The notes under the pieces are model-generated. The model was given only the letters and a program-made list of their open reading frames with translations, was not told the DNA's origin and searched no databases. Of a stretch of 64,000 bases of DNA, positions 22,611 to 33,444 are shown piece after piece; position 1 is the first letter of the stretch; every line of letters begins with the position of its first letter. This DNA comes from Trichopria drosophilae (Eukaryota > Arthropoda > Insecta > Hymenoptera > Diapriidae). The position numbers and the translations under genes were made by a program. Location: contig CM059584.1 of assembly GCA_030407085.1 (NCBI GenBank), positions 108,065,001 to 108,129,000 on the forward strand, given 5' to 3'.

Positions 22611-23555
22611 CGCTACGAGCAAAAATGTATAAAAATATTATGAAGATAAAAATTACATTTATAAAATATTCTTTTGGGCAAAACCGAATTAAAAATGTAT
22701 ATTATTTTTGCTGGCGCTGAAATTATAATTCGTTTTTGCTCGCGCTATTATTTTATATTATTGAACTTGAACGGTCGCGCTTAATAATCGTTTTAATACA
22801 TCATCTTATATTGTCAATTGTCATCAACTTTGCAATTACTTTGAGTTAAGGCCATCCTTATAATATGGCCTTTCTCATTGCTAAACTTCGCAAGCTAGTC
22901 TCAAAAGATTCAAACTTTCTAAGTTTACGAGTTTAAGTTAATCGGTAATAATTGAATAAATCACAACTTCTGCTTAATTATATAGATCTATCTTATAAAG
23001 TACATAAATGCGTTCTAAAACAAAAAATGATGAAGTACAAAAATAATATGCTACATTATTCGTTATCGCTATCTCCACTGGCAAAATCATAGTAAGAAAT
23101 AAATAAAACTTTATTATTCTCATAATTGAGTTGTTTTTCGATTTCAATTATAACAATGTCATATTTTAACAACATTCCTAAATAAATAGAATCATGTTTA
23201 CACGTAATTATACTCGTAAGTCCCGTTTCCGATAAACAAAATAATAAGAGTCACTTTGTGTAGATATTATTCGAATTAATACAAAAACGGGTTAACTTTT
23301 GGAAATTGGCAAAAGTGAGTTAATTTCAGCTAACGGGTAAAAATGGTTTACTTTTTATGATGCGAGCAAAGGTGGGTTAAATATTCCATAAGAGCAAAAG
23401 TGAATTATAATTTTAATCCATTTTTGCCCTGAATATTATATAAGTCATTTTTGCACGCGGAGATTATTTAATTCATTTTTCCGCGTTAAAAAAGTTAATT
23501 CACTTTTGCCCGCGTTATATTTTTGACCCATTTTTATTCTCTGCGTGTCATATAT

Positions 23556-24335
23556 ATATATATATATAAACCGATAGTTCGAGGATTAAAATTTTGCATT
23601 CGTATTTTATTGTATACATAGCAATATTCTGATGCATATATTATGATATATATACAAATATTAAGACTATATATACAAAAATAAAAGAATGTATAATAAT
23701 ATTATACAGAAACAACACTTCAAGGTCTCGGTCCTCAAACTGTTGTCGAAATATATTGAAATATTTTTAAATGTATATATTGTTTAACAGACAATTCATT
23801 CATTGTTGGCTTGAAATTATTCAAAGTCATCAAGAGATGACACCATGAATTATTGAAATGGCTCTTAAAAGAATTAAATAGTTAATGACCGGTCTCTAAA
23901 ATGAGGCGTTTATATCCATACAAACATCAGGGTACAGACATGAATGCAATACTTTCAGGACCTTTATCAATTAAATGTACCCAATTGCCATTAACGCTAT
24001 AACTAATTTGTTTCAAACACAAAATGATAATTGAATATAATTTTACACAAACGGCTGATAATTCTTGCGGGGGAACTCCACCCCTGCCGTCCTTGTTTAT
24101 ATATCTTGTCTTTGCCTATACATCTTTCGTGAAAAATAAACACAACATGAGGGGTTCTCCGCAAGCATTAACGGCCGTGGGTGTACATTGGTGAATATTA
24201 TTCAATATATTTGACAATGTTGATGGCGGTGATGACTTAAAATTCGTGAGCGGCGTAGAAGATGTAATCGATAACATTCCATTACATTTAACATTGTTAC
24301 CTTTGAATATTCAATGCTTTTATAATATCATGTCG
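23556..24335. other. Unassigned sequence with a diverged member of the 26-29 kb repeat
   Basis: Near 23930 the words ACAGACATGAATGCAATACTTTCAGGACC match the repeat family at 26.6-28.9 kb. Otherwise AT-rich with no gene. Confidence 0.4.
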
Positions 24336-24337
24336 TA

Positions 24338-26298
24338 CACGGAAAATAATAATCCAGTGAAAATTCCCGAACTCGTTCGGATGTTGAGGATTTCAGTATG
24401 CTTGAAAGAAGATTAGGAACTGTCTCGTTAGAAATATTCTAGACCCTTTTTCATGAAGAAGTCAAATTAATTCATGAGGAGTTCCCGAACTGTGAGGTAA
24501 TATGCTCGAATTATATCTAAGATCTTATAACTAAGATTATTTCTAAACAGTTCGGGAATATTTCCGAATCAGTTCAAGAAAAATTTGAAGCTAATGTAAT
24601 TAAAATCCGACTAGTTTAAGGGAAAAAATTTGGTTTTCGTATGTATGTCTTTTAACCACCATTTACTAAGTCAAGAACAAACTTTTCTAACATTTTATAC
24701 ACAAGGCCCATACATAGAAATACATCGCTAAACGAATTACAACGCAGACATACACAATAATATTAAACTAGATAACAGTTAATATACGCACGCACGCAAA
24801 CGGTATTAACGAAACGCTAACATATTTACTCATTAGTAGACTGAGTCAGAAGTTGTATTTATACATAATCTATCAGTTTCGCGGCGCTGGCGAGAAACGC
24901 GCCATCTGTGAATACCTATGTAAGTGAATGCCCGCAAATATTTGAATGTAGTTATTCACAAATAACGTTCTTTTTATGTTTCATACAATCGGGTATGTAG
25001 GTTTAAGGGGATTCCGTACGGCTCAGTCAATAAGGTAGAAATTTTCACAAAGATACTTAAATTAAAAATGATTTAATTGATTTCAGGCTCTGTATTAGAA
25101 ACTGTAATGAATATATATGATGCCCCAAAAAATATGAAACCCGTTAGTTAACAATCCTCTGAGAATCGTGCTAAATGGATAGCCATCAAAAATCATTTTT
25201 AAAAATACAAAATTACTGTTATGACTAAAAACCGTATTTCACGAATAAGTGAAAATCGTAGAAATGTAGATACGACCTTTTCTATGACACACAGCAGTAT
25301 AATAGCATTTTACACTAATTCCACTAGTACGGCCAGTGAAAATTGCTCTAAATAAAAATTGTCTCATCCCAGCTAACACACTGTCACATTCGTCAACGAA
25401 AAGTTAACGAAATATACAAACAGTATACAAAATATTTTGTATATTTCGTAACATTTTCGCACATGAACATGACCGTACGTCAGCTGGGATTGAGCTGAAA
25501 GGTTTGATTGTTATGTAATTTGGAGTTTTACTACTACTATTAATAAGTTTGGCGTTTTATTTTGTTTTAAACATTTAAATAATTTTTTTTTTGTTTTTAC
25601 TACATTCACTTCAGCATTATCGCAATGTACTTCAATAGCATTTTCTACAAGCTTGTCTGTATTATGACTGCCATCAAATTCTTATTAATGTAAATTAAGG
25701 TAAACAAAATTTGATAAAGGTCAAAATATTTTTCAAAAAATAACTTTCCTACCGGCATATTCTCCATTCTTTACCTGTGTTAGAAGAAACATATCGAAGC
25801 ATAATAATCGAATATATCTATATATTGTTTTGTTTTCATTCCCTGGCCGCCATGTGCGAATACCTCGCCTGCGCAGAACGGCGGGGTCGGTTCGTTGGTT
25901 GTGTATATACATGGTCTGGCGTATCGGTATTTGCGCATATAATATATAAACATATACATAGGTAGAGAAGTACAAAAAAGTTCGGGAATTTTCATAAACT
26001 GGATGCACGACTTCTCACAATCGTAATATAATAAAAACTATTTCATGTTAGATGTACATTTTCTTAAATACTAATGACATAAATATTGAACTGTTTCTTA
26101 ATTTTATGTGAAATCATCTGTAATATTTACTTTCAGCGTATGTCCGAAACAAACTGTGAAATATATTTTCAGTTCGGGAATTACTCAGAAACATTTCGAA
26201 CATATTTACCGATAATCGTGAGATTTTCGTCGAATTTTTCTCAAATCCTTAACATCCGAACAAGTTCGGGAATTTTCACTGGATTATTTTTTTCCGTG
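24338..26298. mobile_element. TA-flanked non-autonomous Tc1/mariner-like element, about 2 kb
   Basis: Inverted repeats of about 60 bp start CACGGAAAATAATAATCC at 24338 and end with the complement at 26298, with TA immediately outside both ends (24336-24337 and 26299-26300). They include TTCCCGAACT and GTTCGGATGTT. Further CCCGAACT words lie inside near 24490, 24550 and 26170. No transposase. It contains a 125 bp MITE at 25366-25490 and, near 25009, a terminus shared with the MITE at 55.0 kb. Confidence 0.72.
25366..25490. mobile_element. 125 bp palindromic MITE, CCCAGCTAAC termini
   Basis: ATCCCAGCTAAC at the left and GTCAGCTGGGAT at the right, with arms that continue through ACGAAATATACAAA to a central AT palindrome. 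Similar CCCAGTTAGCAC words mark the breakpoint at 30051 in the copia 5' LTR. Confidence 0.72.
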
Positions 26299-26300
26299 TA

Positions 26301-28890
26301 GAATCGTTCACTATTTATGTAAAATATACCGTTGTAATGTCTATGTAGCCTTAAGTAATGACCTGAAATTCAAAGTTGGTATGGAGTGTGCGACGCTCGA
26401 AGCAAAATCCGCACACTTTTATTATTTCGCTTGCTATTGCCTAAAAATTATTTCCACAGGTCGTATCTACTTGTTCCCGAATATGTGGATACAAAAGTAG
26501 TACTTTGAGGACTTAGGTCAATATCATTTACCACATTGCCTTGATCCATAATCCTATTATTTTATAATCCATACATACCTATTATTTCGTACATTATTAT
26601 TTAAAAATTAGTTTCTACCTTCCTGCGTTCATGTCATAATAGGTGTACGTTTTTCATAGGTATATACTGCCAGTCGCAAAATATCTGTCATCTTTTGCGT
26701 TCATTCTCATATATGCTAAATGCTGTCTTCTGTCACCTAAATTCGGACAAATATTTTGCGTTCGTGGGCACAAAATATTCAGACATGCGAGGATCGGTCC
26801 CCAAAATTATTCCTTTATGTCTATATACATTCACTAGTGTATAGACGTAAATACGATAGTTCGAGGACCAAGGTCAACATCACTTATCCCACTGCCTTAA
26901 AGACAATAACTAAAAAGCTTTCATTACGCTTGACGCCATTTGATTATCGTTCTACATTTATTTAAAATAAATCCGTTTATTCTTTTTATTGTGTTACTAG
27001 AAATTGGCATTGACATCACCGGCGGTCTTGCTACATTAACGCTGTAGGTAATTTATTTAAATTGATGAGACGCAATGAAAATAGGGTTTAATATTTTTGA
27101 AAGTGCACCTGAAAGCTATTGGAAAATATGATCCAAAAGGTATGGATTTGTATATTCATATATTCATAAATATGTCGACACGAACTTGGTATTTTAAGAA
27201 CCGGGGCAACGATATGTGCACAATTTCTGACAACTCTGTCACTAATTAAGCCGGTAAAAATGTAAGAAAGTGGATAATACAGGATTTACCATTTATATAA
27301 CTGAAATGTTCAAATTTTATATACATTTGTATGTGCTTCTTTAAGATCCGAATAGAATCTTATTTTATATTATCCGTTTCTATCCACATTTTTCCAGAGG
27401 AACGTCTATCGGACGGTGGAAAGACATTTGATGTTATAGATTTATGTAAAATTAACCAAATTATTTTCCATGTGGATCTACGTAAAATTGTTAACATCAT
27501 ACACGGCGCCAGGTGCAAAATTTGTACACTCTCGTTATTTCGGATGCTATTGCCTAAAAATTATTTTCTACCCAAGATTGTTCACATCTTAAAGAGTGCA
27601 CATGGTTTATGGGTATATGTGAAACATTGAAATATGCGAGAATCGGTCCCGACAATCACGCCATCGAGCTAATTGTTTGTCAATATATGGACATAAACGC
27701 AATACTTTGAGGACCTAGATGAATATCACTTATCACATTGCCAATACTTTTCATAATAAACTAAAATTATAAGGCCACCATTTGAATATCATTCTATCTT
27801 TGTGTAAAATGTATAGATTTTTTTTCTATGTAGCCAGAGGTAGCGACCTTGACTTCAAAATTGCTGCACAGTGTAAAATCCATAAATTCTTATTATTTCG
27901 AATGGTATTGTGAAATAATTATTTTCTTCCATTCTGCGTTCACTACATAAACAGTGTACATTTTTCCTAGGACTGTACTGACAGCCGTAAAATATCTGTC
28001 GTCTTTTGCCTATATTTTCACGTCTGAACTCCTACCTTCTGTCACCTAAATTCGGACAGATATTTTGCGGTCGTTTGTACAAAATATTGAAATATGCTAG
28101 GATCCGTCCACAAAATTAGGCATTCATACCTATACATTGACCAATGTACAGACATGAACGCAATACTTCGTGGACCTATGTCAATATTTTTTATCCCATT
28201 GCTTTTAAGACTACAGCCAATAAATTTACATTAGGCTGGAGGCCATTTGAATATCGTTATACATTTATGTAAAATAAGTCAATTTATTTTCAATATGGTC
28301 CTAGTTTGTGACCCTGACGTCACAGATGGTGTTGCTATATTAACGCTATAATGATTAATATAAATTAGTGAGACTCCATGTAAAGAAGATATATAGGAAT
28401 TAAATTCCATGTGATTGAGTTTTCCGCAACCAAATTTAAAATTCTAGATCTGTTGTCGGACTCGTGACAATTTTACGTAATTTGTTACTTGCGCCAACGA
28501 AATTTTTTCCGATGTCCGATGTTAAAGTTATACATTTGTCTCTACGAGCAATGAATCGGTGAAGCCTTTACAGCCATGCATACAAATACACATAAGTATA
28601 TCTTGCCCTTTTTCTTTCTCGACATTTTGACATTAAAGGGTCCCGCGTAATCTAACCCTGTATCAGCAAATGCCGTTGATGCCGTATCACGCATTGAGGG
28701 CAGATTCCCCATCAATTGTATTGGGTTTGTATAAAACATGGGTATATATAAAATATTCAAATATGCGAGCGTTGGTCCTCAAAATCACGCCTTCGTAGCT
28801 ATTTGTTTGTCAATATATGCACGTAAACGCAGTACGCTGAGGACGTAGGTCAATTATATCATTTATGACATTGCCATTAACACTTGATTA
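26301..28890. repeat. Degenerate tandem repeat, long unit of about 1.3 kb
   Basis: A block at 26630-26900 (AAATATCTGTC, CACCTAAATTCGGACA, then a GAGGACCAAGGTCAA line) recurs at 27950-28210. A block at 26930-27075 recurs at 28240-28380, an offset of about 1.31 kb in each case. Shorter pieces ending in CAATACTTTGAGGACC recur near 27700, 28160 and 28830. Divergence is high, so this is an old array. It contains a BEL integrase relic. Confidence 0.65.
28542..28725 (-). pseudogene. BEL/Pao integrase fragment
   Basis: A short minus-strand frame reads QLMGNLPSMRD, TGLDYAGPFNVK and KGKIYLCVFVCMAVKA. This is the hallmark segment between the zinc-binding part and the catalytic core of BEL/Pao integrases (MGNLP, then DYAGP with the first catalytic Asp, then YxCxFVCxxTKA). 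Only about 60 codons survive and no neighbouring pol or LTR can be seen. It sits within the degenerate repeat array, whose sequence supplies the apparent N-terminus (above about 28725). Confidence 0.75.
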
Positions 28891-28892
28891 AC

Positions 28893-29960
28893 ACCCCTGT
28901 CAGTATGGACAAGCACAAAAAATGAGACATTAATGCCAGTAAAAATGCCGGTTTAAAACGACCTAAAAAGTGCCCTAAAAATGCAGAAAAATTTCCGATT
29001 TTAGAGCAAATGTCACCGCCGTTCTTATTAAAAAAATGCCCCGAAAATTCCGTAAAAATACCCGATTGATAGCACGAACCTTTGGCATTTTCATAAAATA
29101 AATGCCCAAAAAATGCCGTGAAAATACCCAAACTAGACTTCTGGTATTTTCGTAAAATAAATGCCAAAAAACTGCCGTGACACTGATCATTTGACAGTAA
29201 GAGCCTCTGGCATTTTCAAAAATAAATGCTTCTTGGGGAAATAAAATGAAGTTTAAATTTCTTCTTGGTGAACTGGCTATCTACTAAGTTATCTTACAAA
29301 ATGGTAGAAGACTATGCATTCGGATGGTAATTTTCGTGGCATTTTTAGAGTAATTATTTCATGAATATGCCTAAGGCTCGTGCTATCAATCGGCCATTTT
29401 CAGGGTATTTTCGGGCATTTATTTTATGAAAATGCCAAAAACCTATGCTCTTAGTCAGGCACTTTCACGGCATTTATTTTATGAAAATGCCACAGCCTCA
29501 TACTTTCATATGGGCATTTTTAAAGCATTATTTTGGTATTTATATTATGAAAATGCCAAATACCTATGCTCTCAATTGGGAACTTTAACGGCATTTTGTA
29601 GGCATTTATTTTACGAAAATGCCAGAAGTCTAGACTCTCAGTTAGGCATTTTCACTGCATTTTAGGGCATTTATTTTATAAAAACGCCACAGCCTCATAC
29701 TTTCGTATGGGCATTTTCACGGCATTATTTTGGCATTTATTTTATGAAAATGCCTAAGACTCGTGCTGTCAATCGGGCATTTTCACGGCATATTCGTGGC
29801 ATTGGTATAATGAAAATGCCAGAGGTCTTGGCTCTCAGTTAAGCATTTTCAAAGCATTTTCGGGGCATTTTTGGCTCTTGCTCTCAATCAGGCATTTTTA
29901 GAGCATATTTTAGGACGTTTTAAACCGGCATTTTTTCGACATTTTGACTGACACGGACTT
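28893..29960. mobile_element. Foldback element made of ~65 bp AAAATGCC modules
   Basis: Outer arms share TGTCAGT and GCCGGTTTAAAACG (28895-28960 and the complement at 29905-29955). Inside, modules containing GGCATTTATTTTATGAAAATGCC-like palindromes repeat about every 54-67 bp on the right side (29360-29830) and in inverted form on the left (29080-29220). Modules with CACAGCCTCATACTTTC appear at about 29489 and 29687, which implies a three-module higher-order unit. A short unique centre lies at 29230-29350. No coding sequence. Confidence 0.75.
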
Positions 29961-30016
29961 GGGGCCTTTTATTTGTATTTGGATTCACCGGGTAAACAAG
30001 TTAGCGCACACATATG

Positions 30017-30050
30017 TGTTGGATTTGTGTCGCTCACTCCTATTCTCCTT
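30017..30050 (+). other. Truncated copia 5' LTR (first 34 bp)
   Basis: Identical to 43340-43373 over 34 bases starting TGTTGGATTTG. Then it changes abruptly to CCCAGTTAGCACAG, a word resembling the end of the MITE at 25366. The remaining roughly 236 bp of the LTR and the usual primer site are not found before gag, so this is a deletion or replacement rather than a simple insertion. Confidence 0.85.
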
Positions 30051-30403
30051 CCCAGTTAGCACAGTTCTTTATTATGTCAAACCGATGTTGCTGTGTCGTC
30101 GCCAAGACGGCATAAGTCCGTCATAAATGACATGTCTTTTTTGAGACGTCCTCTGGACGTTTGAAACGTTTTTAGATATATTTATATCTAAATATAATAG
30201 ATATTTATAGATATATTTAGAGAAATGAACGTTCATTAAAATAAAAATAAAATTTTTTTTAGATAATGAAATTGAAAATTTTTGGGAAAATTTAAGGAAA
30301 ACTTTCCAATTAAATGAAATACACAAAGGAGAGAGTATCAATTTCAAACTAGAAGGAGAGTCATTAACCTTAAGGATGGAAATGGGAAATAAATATAAAA
30401 CCG

Positions 30404-30832
30404 GTGAGTGTTGAATTCAGTTAAGAAATGACGTGTATAAAGTTGTGTGATGTCTGTTAAATTGATTCGTTCTAATAATTAACTAAGTGTTTTGTTACCA
30501 AAATACTAACTATGTTGATTGACTTCCAAATGGTTTATTAATTACAAAGTTAATTGTTGAAATTATAATTTTGAAAATTTATCGATTCAATTTAAACGGG
30601 AAAATTCTTTTATACAATACCGAGAGGTTAGTTGAGAAGCAGTACTTGATGTTCGGTATTGTGACTAAATTTAACTTAAAATGTAGATGTGATTGATCTT
30701 GATGTTCGGACATTTTGCATTTACATTTGTCTTGAAATCGGTGATGCTTGATGTTCGGTGGACTGATTGAAAGACTAAAGTCTGCTGGCATGACACACAT
30801 TATTGATATAAATCAATTTTAATTTTACACAG
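30404..30832 (+). other. Possible intron upstream of copia gag
   Basis: Donor ACCG/GTGAGTG at 30403/30404 and acceptor TTTTACACAG/AG at 30832. The upstream frame 30262-30403 (DNEIENFWENL..KYKT) ends in phase 1 and joins in frame to KRM of gag. It too starts after a TTTTTTTTAG acceptor-like site. The intron contains three CTTGATGTTCGG words. Splicing is inferred only. Confidence 0.4.
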
Positions 30833-30840
30833 AGAAAAGA

Positions 30841-32405
30841 ATGTTTCCTGAAGAACAATGGAAAGCTTTTCAATCCTGGTACGACGATCAAATGTTATCT
30901 GATTTACCTACTATCATGCCTCAGACTACCTCAGATCTCGTGAAACAGACAATAGAAGATGAGATGAATAATGAGAAATCTGATCAGAAAAATGATGAGG
31001 AAGAAGAGATAAAAGATGAGGTCATGATGTGTACAGATGAGAAAGGAGAGAATAAGCAGAGTCTAGATGAGGAAGATGGGAAACAGATAGGAAAAGTCGA
31101 CAAGGAAGAGTATATAGATGATAAGATTAATAGAGGTATACCTAAACTAATTAGTAATATAAGAGTGAATTTTGATCCTTATTTATTTAATAAACAGTCA
31201 ATCAACAATGTGGATTACAATAAGATTCAAAACAAAAATGAACTTTCAGTTGTAGCTCGTCTGGAAGCACAAGAAAATAGTATGCGAGAATTAATCTCTA
31301 CTATGAATAAAGTCTGCGAGACTTCCGCAGCAGCCTTTAATAACATTAATTTAATAATGACAGACATTAAAAACGAAATTCGCGAAACAAGGAAAGTTCG
31401 TTTGAGTCAAAAACCATTACTAGAATTAGCACAATGTGTACGAGAAGATTATGTTAAACACATGGAAACAGTTCGTGAGTCAGTAAAATCCGTAACTGAT
31501 TTCTATAATTCCTTGCAAAGAGAGGAAGAGATGAGAGAAGAAGTAGATGAAATGCGAGAAGAGAAAGAAGAGATAATAAAGAAAATGGAAGAGATAAAAG
31601 AGGAACTATGTGAACTGCAAAAAGATAAAGACGGAGAGATGAGAAAACAAATAGAAATGGTAAGTAATGCTGACAACAATTTTAATGAGGAACAAGCACC
31701 AGTTAAAAGTTCAAATTTCAAAAATGAAATAATTAAAATTGTCAAAGATCAAATAAATAAAATTAATCAAGATGAGTTAAGCACAAATGTTGAGGGGTTA
31801 AGAATAAAGACGGACATACACAAAGACGGGAAAGATACTTTGAAATTCGAAATAATTAATAAAGGAATGGGTTTAAAAAGAGATTATAAATTATCAAGTA
31901 ATATAAAATTTGAACATTTTTATGATTATTTTTCTTCTGAATTAAGAGCGTGTGATCTATTGCACATTGTAGACGATAATATAGTAACGAACATAACTGA
32001 TGAAAAAGTTTTGACAGAACAAAGGTTCGTGATATTTTGATCAATCATTTGGATCAATATTATCACGCAAAAATTATGCAATTTAAAGATCCGGTTGAAA
32101 TCATAAACAAATAAAAAGACATTAAAAGATGCGAAATAAACGTGACTTCTCATACTTTAAGAAAACAAATCTACAATATGCAATATGTGATCGGTAAATC
32201 TACCGCAAGTGAGTTCTGCGAACGGTTTGAGGAAACTATAAGAAATTATGAAAATTCCCCAGGTGCTGTTTCTCTGTCTGAAGACGAGAAGAGAGATGCG
32301 TTTTTCAATGCAGTTATGGTGTCAGTTCCTACCATACAAACAATAGAATTTGTTTCCAAAAACACCAAAGGCAAAAGTGTCAGTTATGATGAGTTAAAAT
32401 GGTAA
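30841..32405 (+). pseudogene. gag: Copia gag with long acidic coiled-coil N-terminal extension
   Basis: The first frame (30841-32040) opens with about 330 residues not usual for copia gag. It is acidic (DEEEEIKDEV) with long Glu/Lys heptad-like runs (about residues 225-270) that predict a coiled coil. From about residue 365 it becomes recognisable copia gag (FYDYFSSELRACDLLHIVDD). At about 32022 a one-base shift moves the protein into the frame reading VRDILINHLDQYYHAKI, which continues past a stop near 32112 into 32142-32405 (EFCERFEETIRNYEN, LSEDEKRDAFFNAVM, SYDELKW). The MITE at 32396 then cuts it. A splice acceptor just upstream (30832) is in phase with a donor at 30403, so a spliced leader exon is possible. 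Confidence 0.8.
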
Positions 32406-33444
32406 ATATGCAGAAGAACTGCCTCACCTAAAAAATTTATTATACAACATGTTTCTGACTTATTTTGGGGCGCTGATTACGAATCTGATAATAAAATTTG
32501 GCGGTCGGACGTATTTCGTTCGCTATCTTCAAAAAACAGCAAAAAAAAGCGTTTTTTAGGGGTTTTTTGTATTTATGTGAAAAAGTAACAATCCTACGAA
32601 AAAATGTTTTTATCAAAAGTTGTAGAGCGGAAAATTCTCTACAAAAAATTTTCTATGCATTTTTTCGATATCCAAATGAAAAGTCCGCAAATGAGCATCG
32701 AAAGTGCCCGGGTGGTGTAAGGACACTACTATAGAAAAACCTAGAAGAAGGGATCCTGATAGTCGAACCCACTCAAATTACACGTGGGTTTGAATATTAA
32801 CCGCACCTTTGTGGTTAGAGGTTAGGGTAGTATAAAAAATGGGGGTCTGGGGGGCGGAGCCCCCAGCACGCAAGCACCCCCTAGGTTTACGCATTACCTT
32901 CAGATTTTACAATATATTATTCCCTTCCGTTCGAACCTAGTAGTAGAACCTAATGCGTGAACCTAGGGGCGCTTGCGTGCTGGGGGGCTCCGCCCCCAGA
33001 CCCCCCTTTTTTATACTACCCTAACCTCTAACCACACAGGTGCGGTTAATAATCAAACCCACGTGCAATTTGTGTGGCTTTAACTATCGGGATCCCTTCA
33101 TCTAGGTTTTTCTATAGTAGTGTCCTTACAGCACCTGGGCACTTTCGCCGCTCATTTGCAGCCTTATCGTTGGGATAACGAGAAAAATGTATACAACCTT
33201 TTTTGTAGAGTATTTTCCGCTCTTCATTTTTTGTTTGACACATTTTTTCGTCAGAGTTGTATTTATTTCAAATAAATGCAAAAATCTACAAAAAAATCAT
33301 GTTTTTTTCAAAATGGCGGCCAAGATATGGCCGACCGCCAATTTCTATTATCAGATTCGTAATCAGCGCCCCAAAATACGTCAGAAACATGTCGTACAAT
33401 TAATTTTTGAGGTGAGGTAGCTTTTCTGCAACTTTACCCATTTT
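32396..33444. mobile_element. 1,049 bp palindromic MITE in copia gag
   Basis: Nearly the whole element folds back. The arms start AAAATGGTAAATATGCAGAA at 32396 and end with the complement at 33444, and pair through GGGGCGCTGATTACGAATC, TGGCGGTCGG and TGGGGGGCTCCGCCCCC to a centre near 32920. Coding sequence of gag lies on both sides (DELKW to the left, the zinc-knuckle frame to the right). No clear target duplication. Both arms carry the TACAAAAAA..TGCATT..CC motif also found at 17.6, 47.3 and 56.2 kb. Confidence 0.85.

Larger units (their letters stand above)
20981..23555. mobile_element. Foldback element with GCAAAAATG..TTA modules
   Basis: Termini TATATGACACGC at 20981 and its complement GCGTGTCATATA ending near 23555. 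Both arms are built of about 30-45 bp modules of the form GAGCAAAAATGAATTA with variable linkers. They run in one orientation on the left (21000-21230) and the opposite on the right (23280-23540), with more copies at 22610-22750. It abuts the outer transposon across a shared ATATAT. No transposase is visible. Confidence 0.68.

Noticed and set aside
29360..29830. Regularly spaced short palindromes resembling a CRISPR array
   Set aside because: The units are diverged, include the supposed spacers in a higher-order repeat, are inverted on the other arm, and lie in a eukaryotic foldback element.
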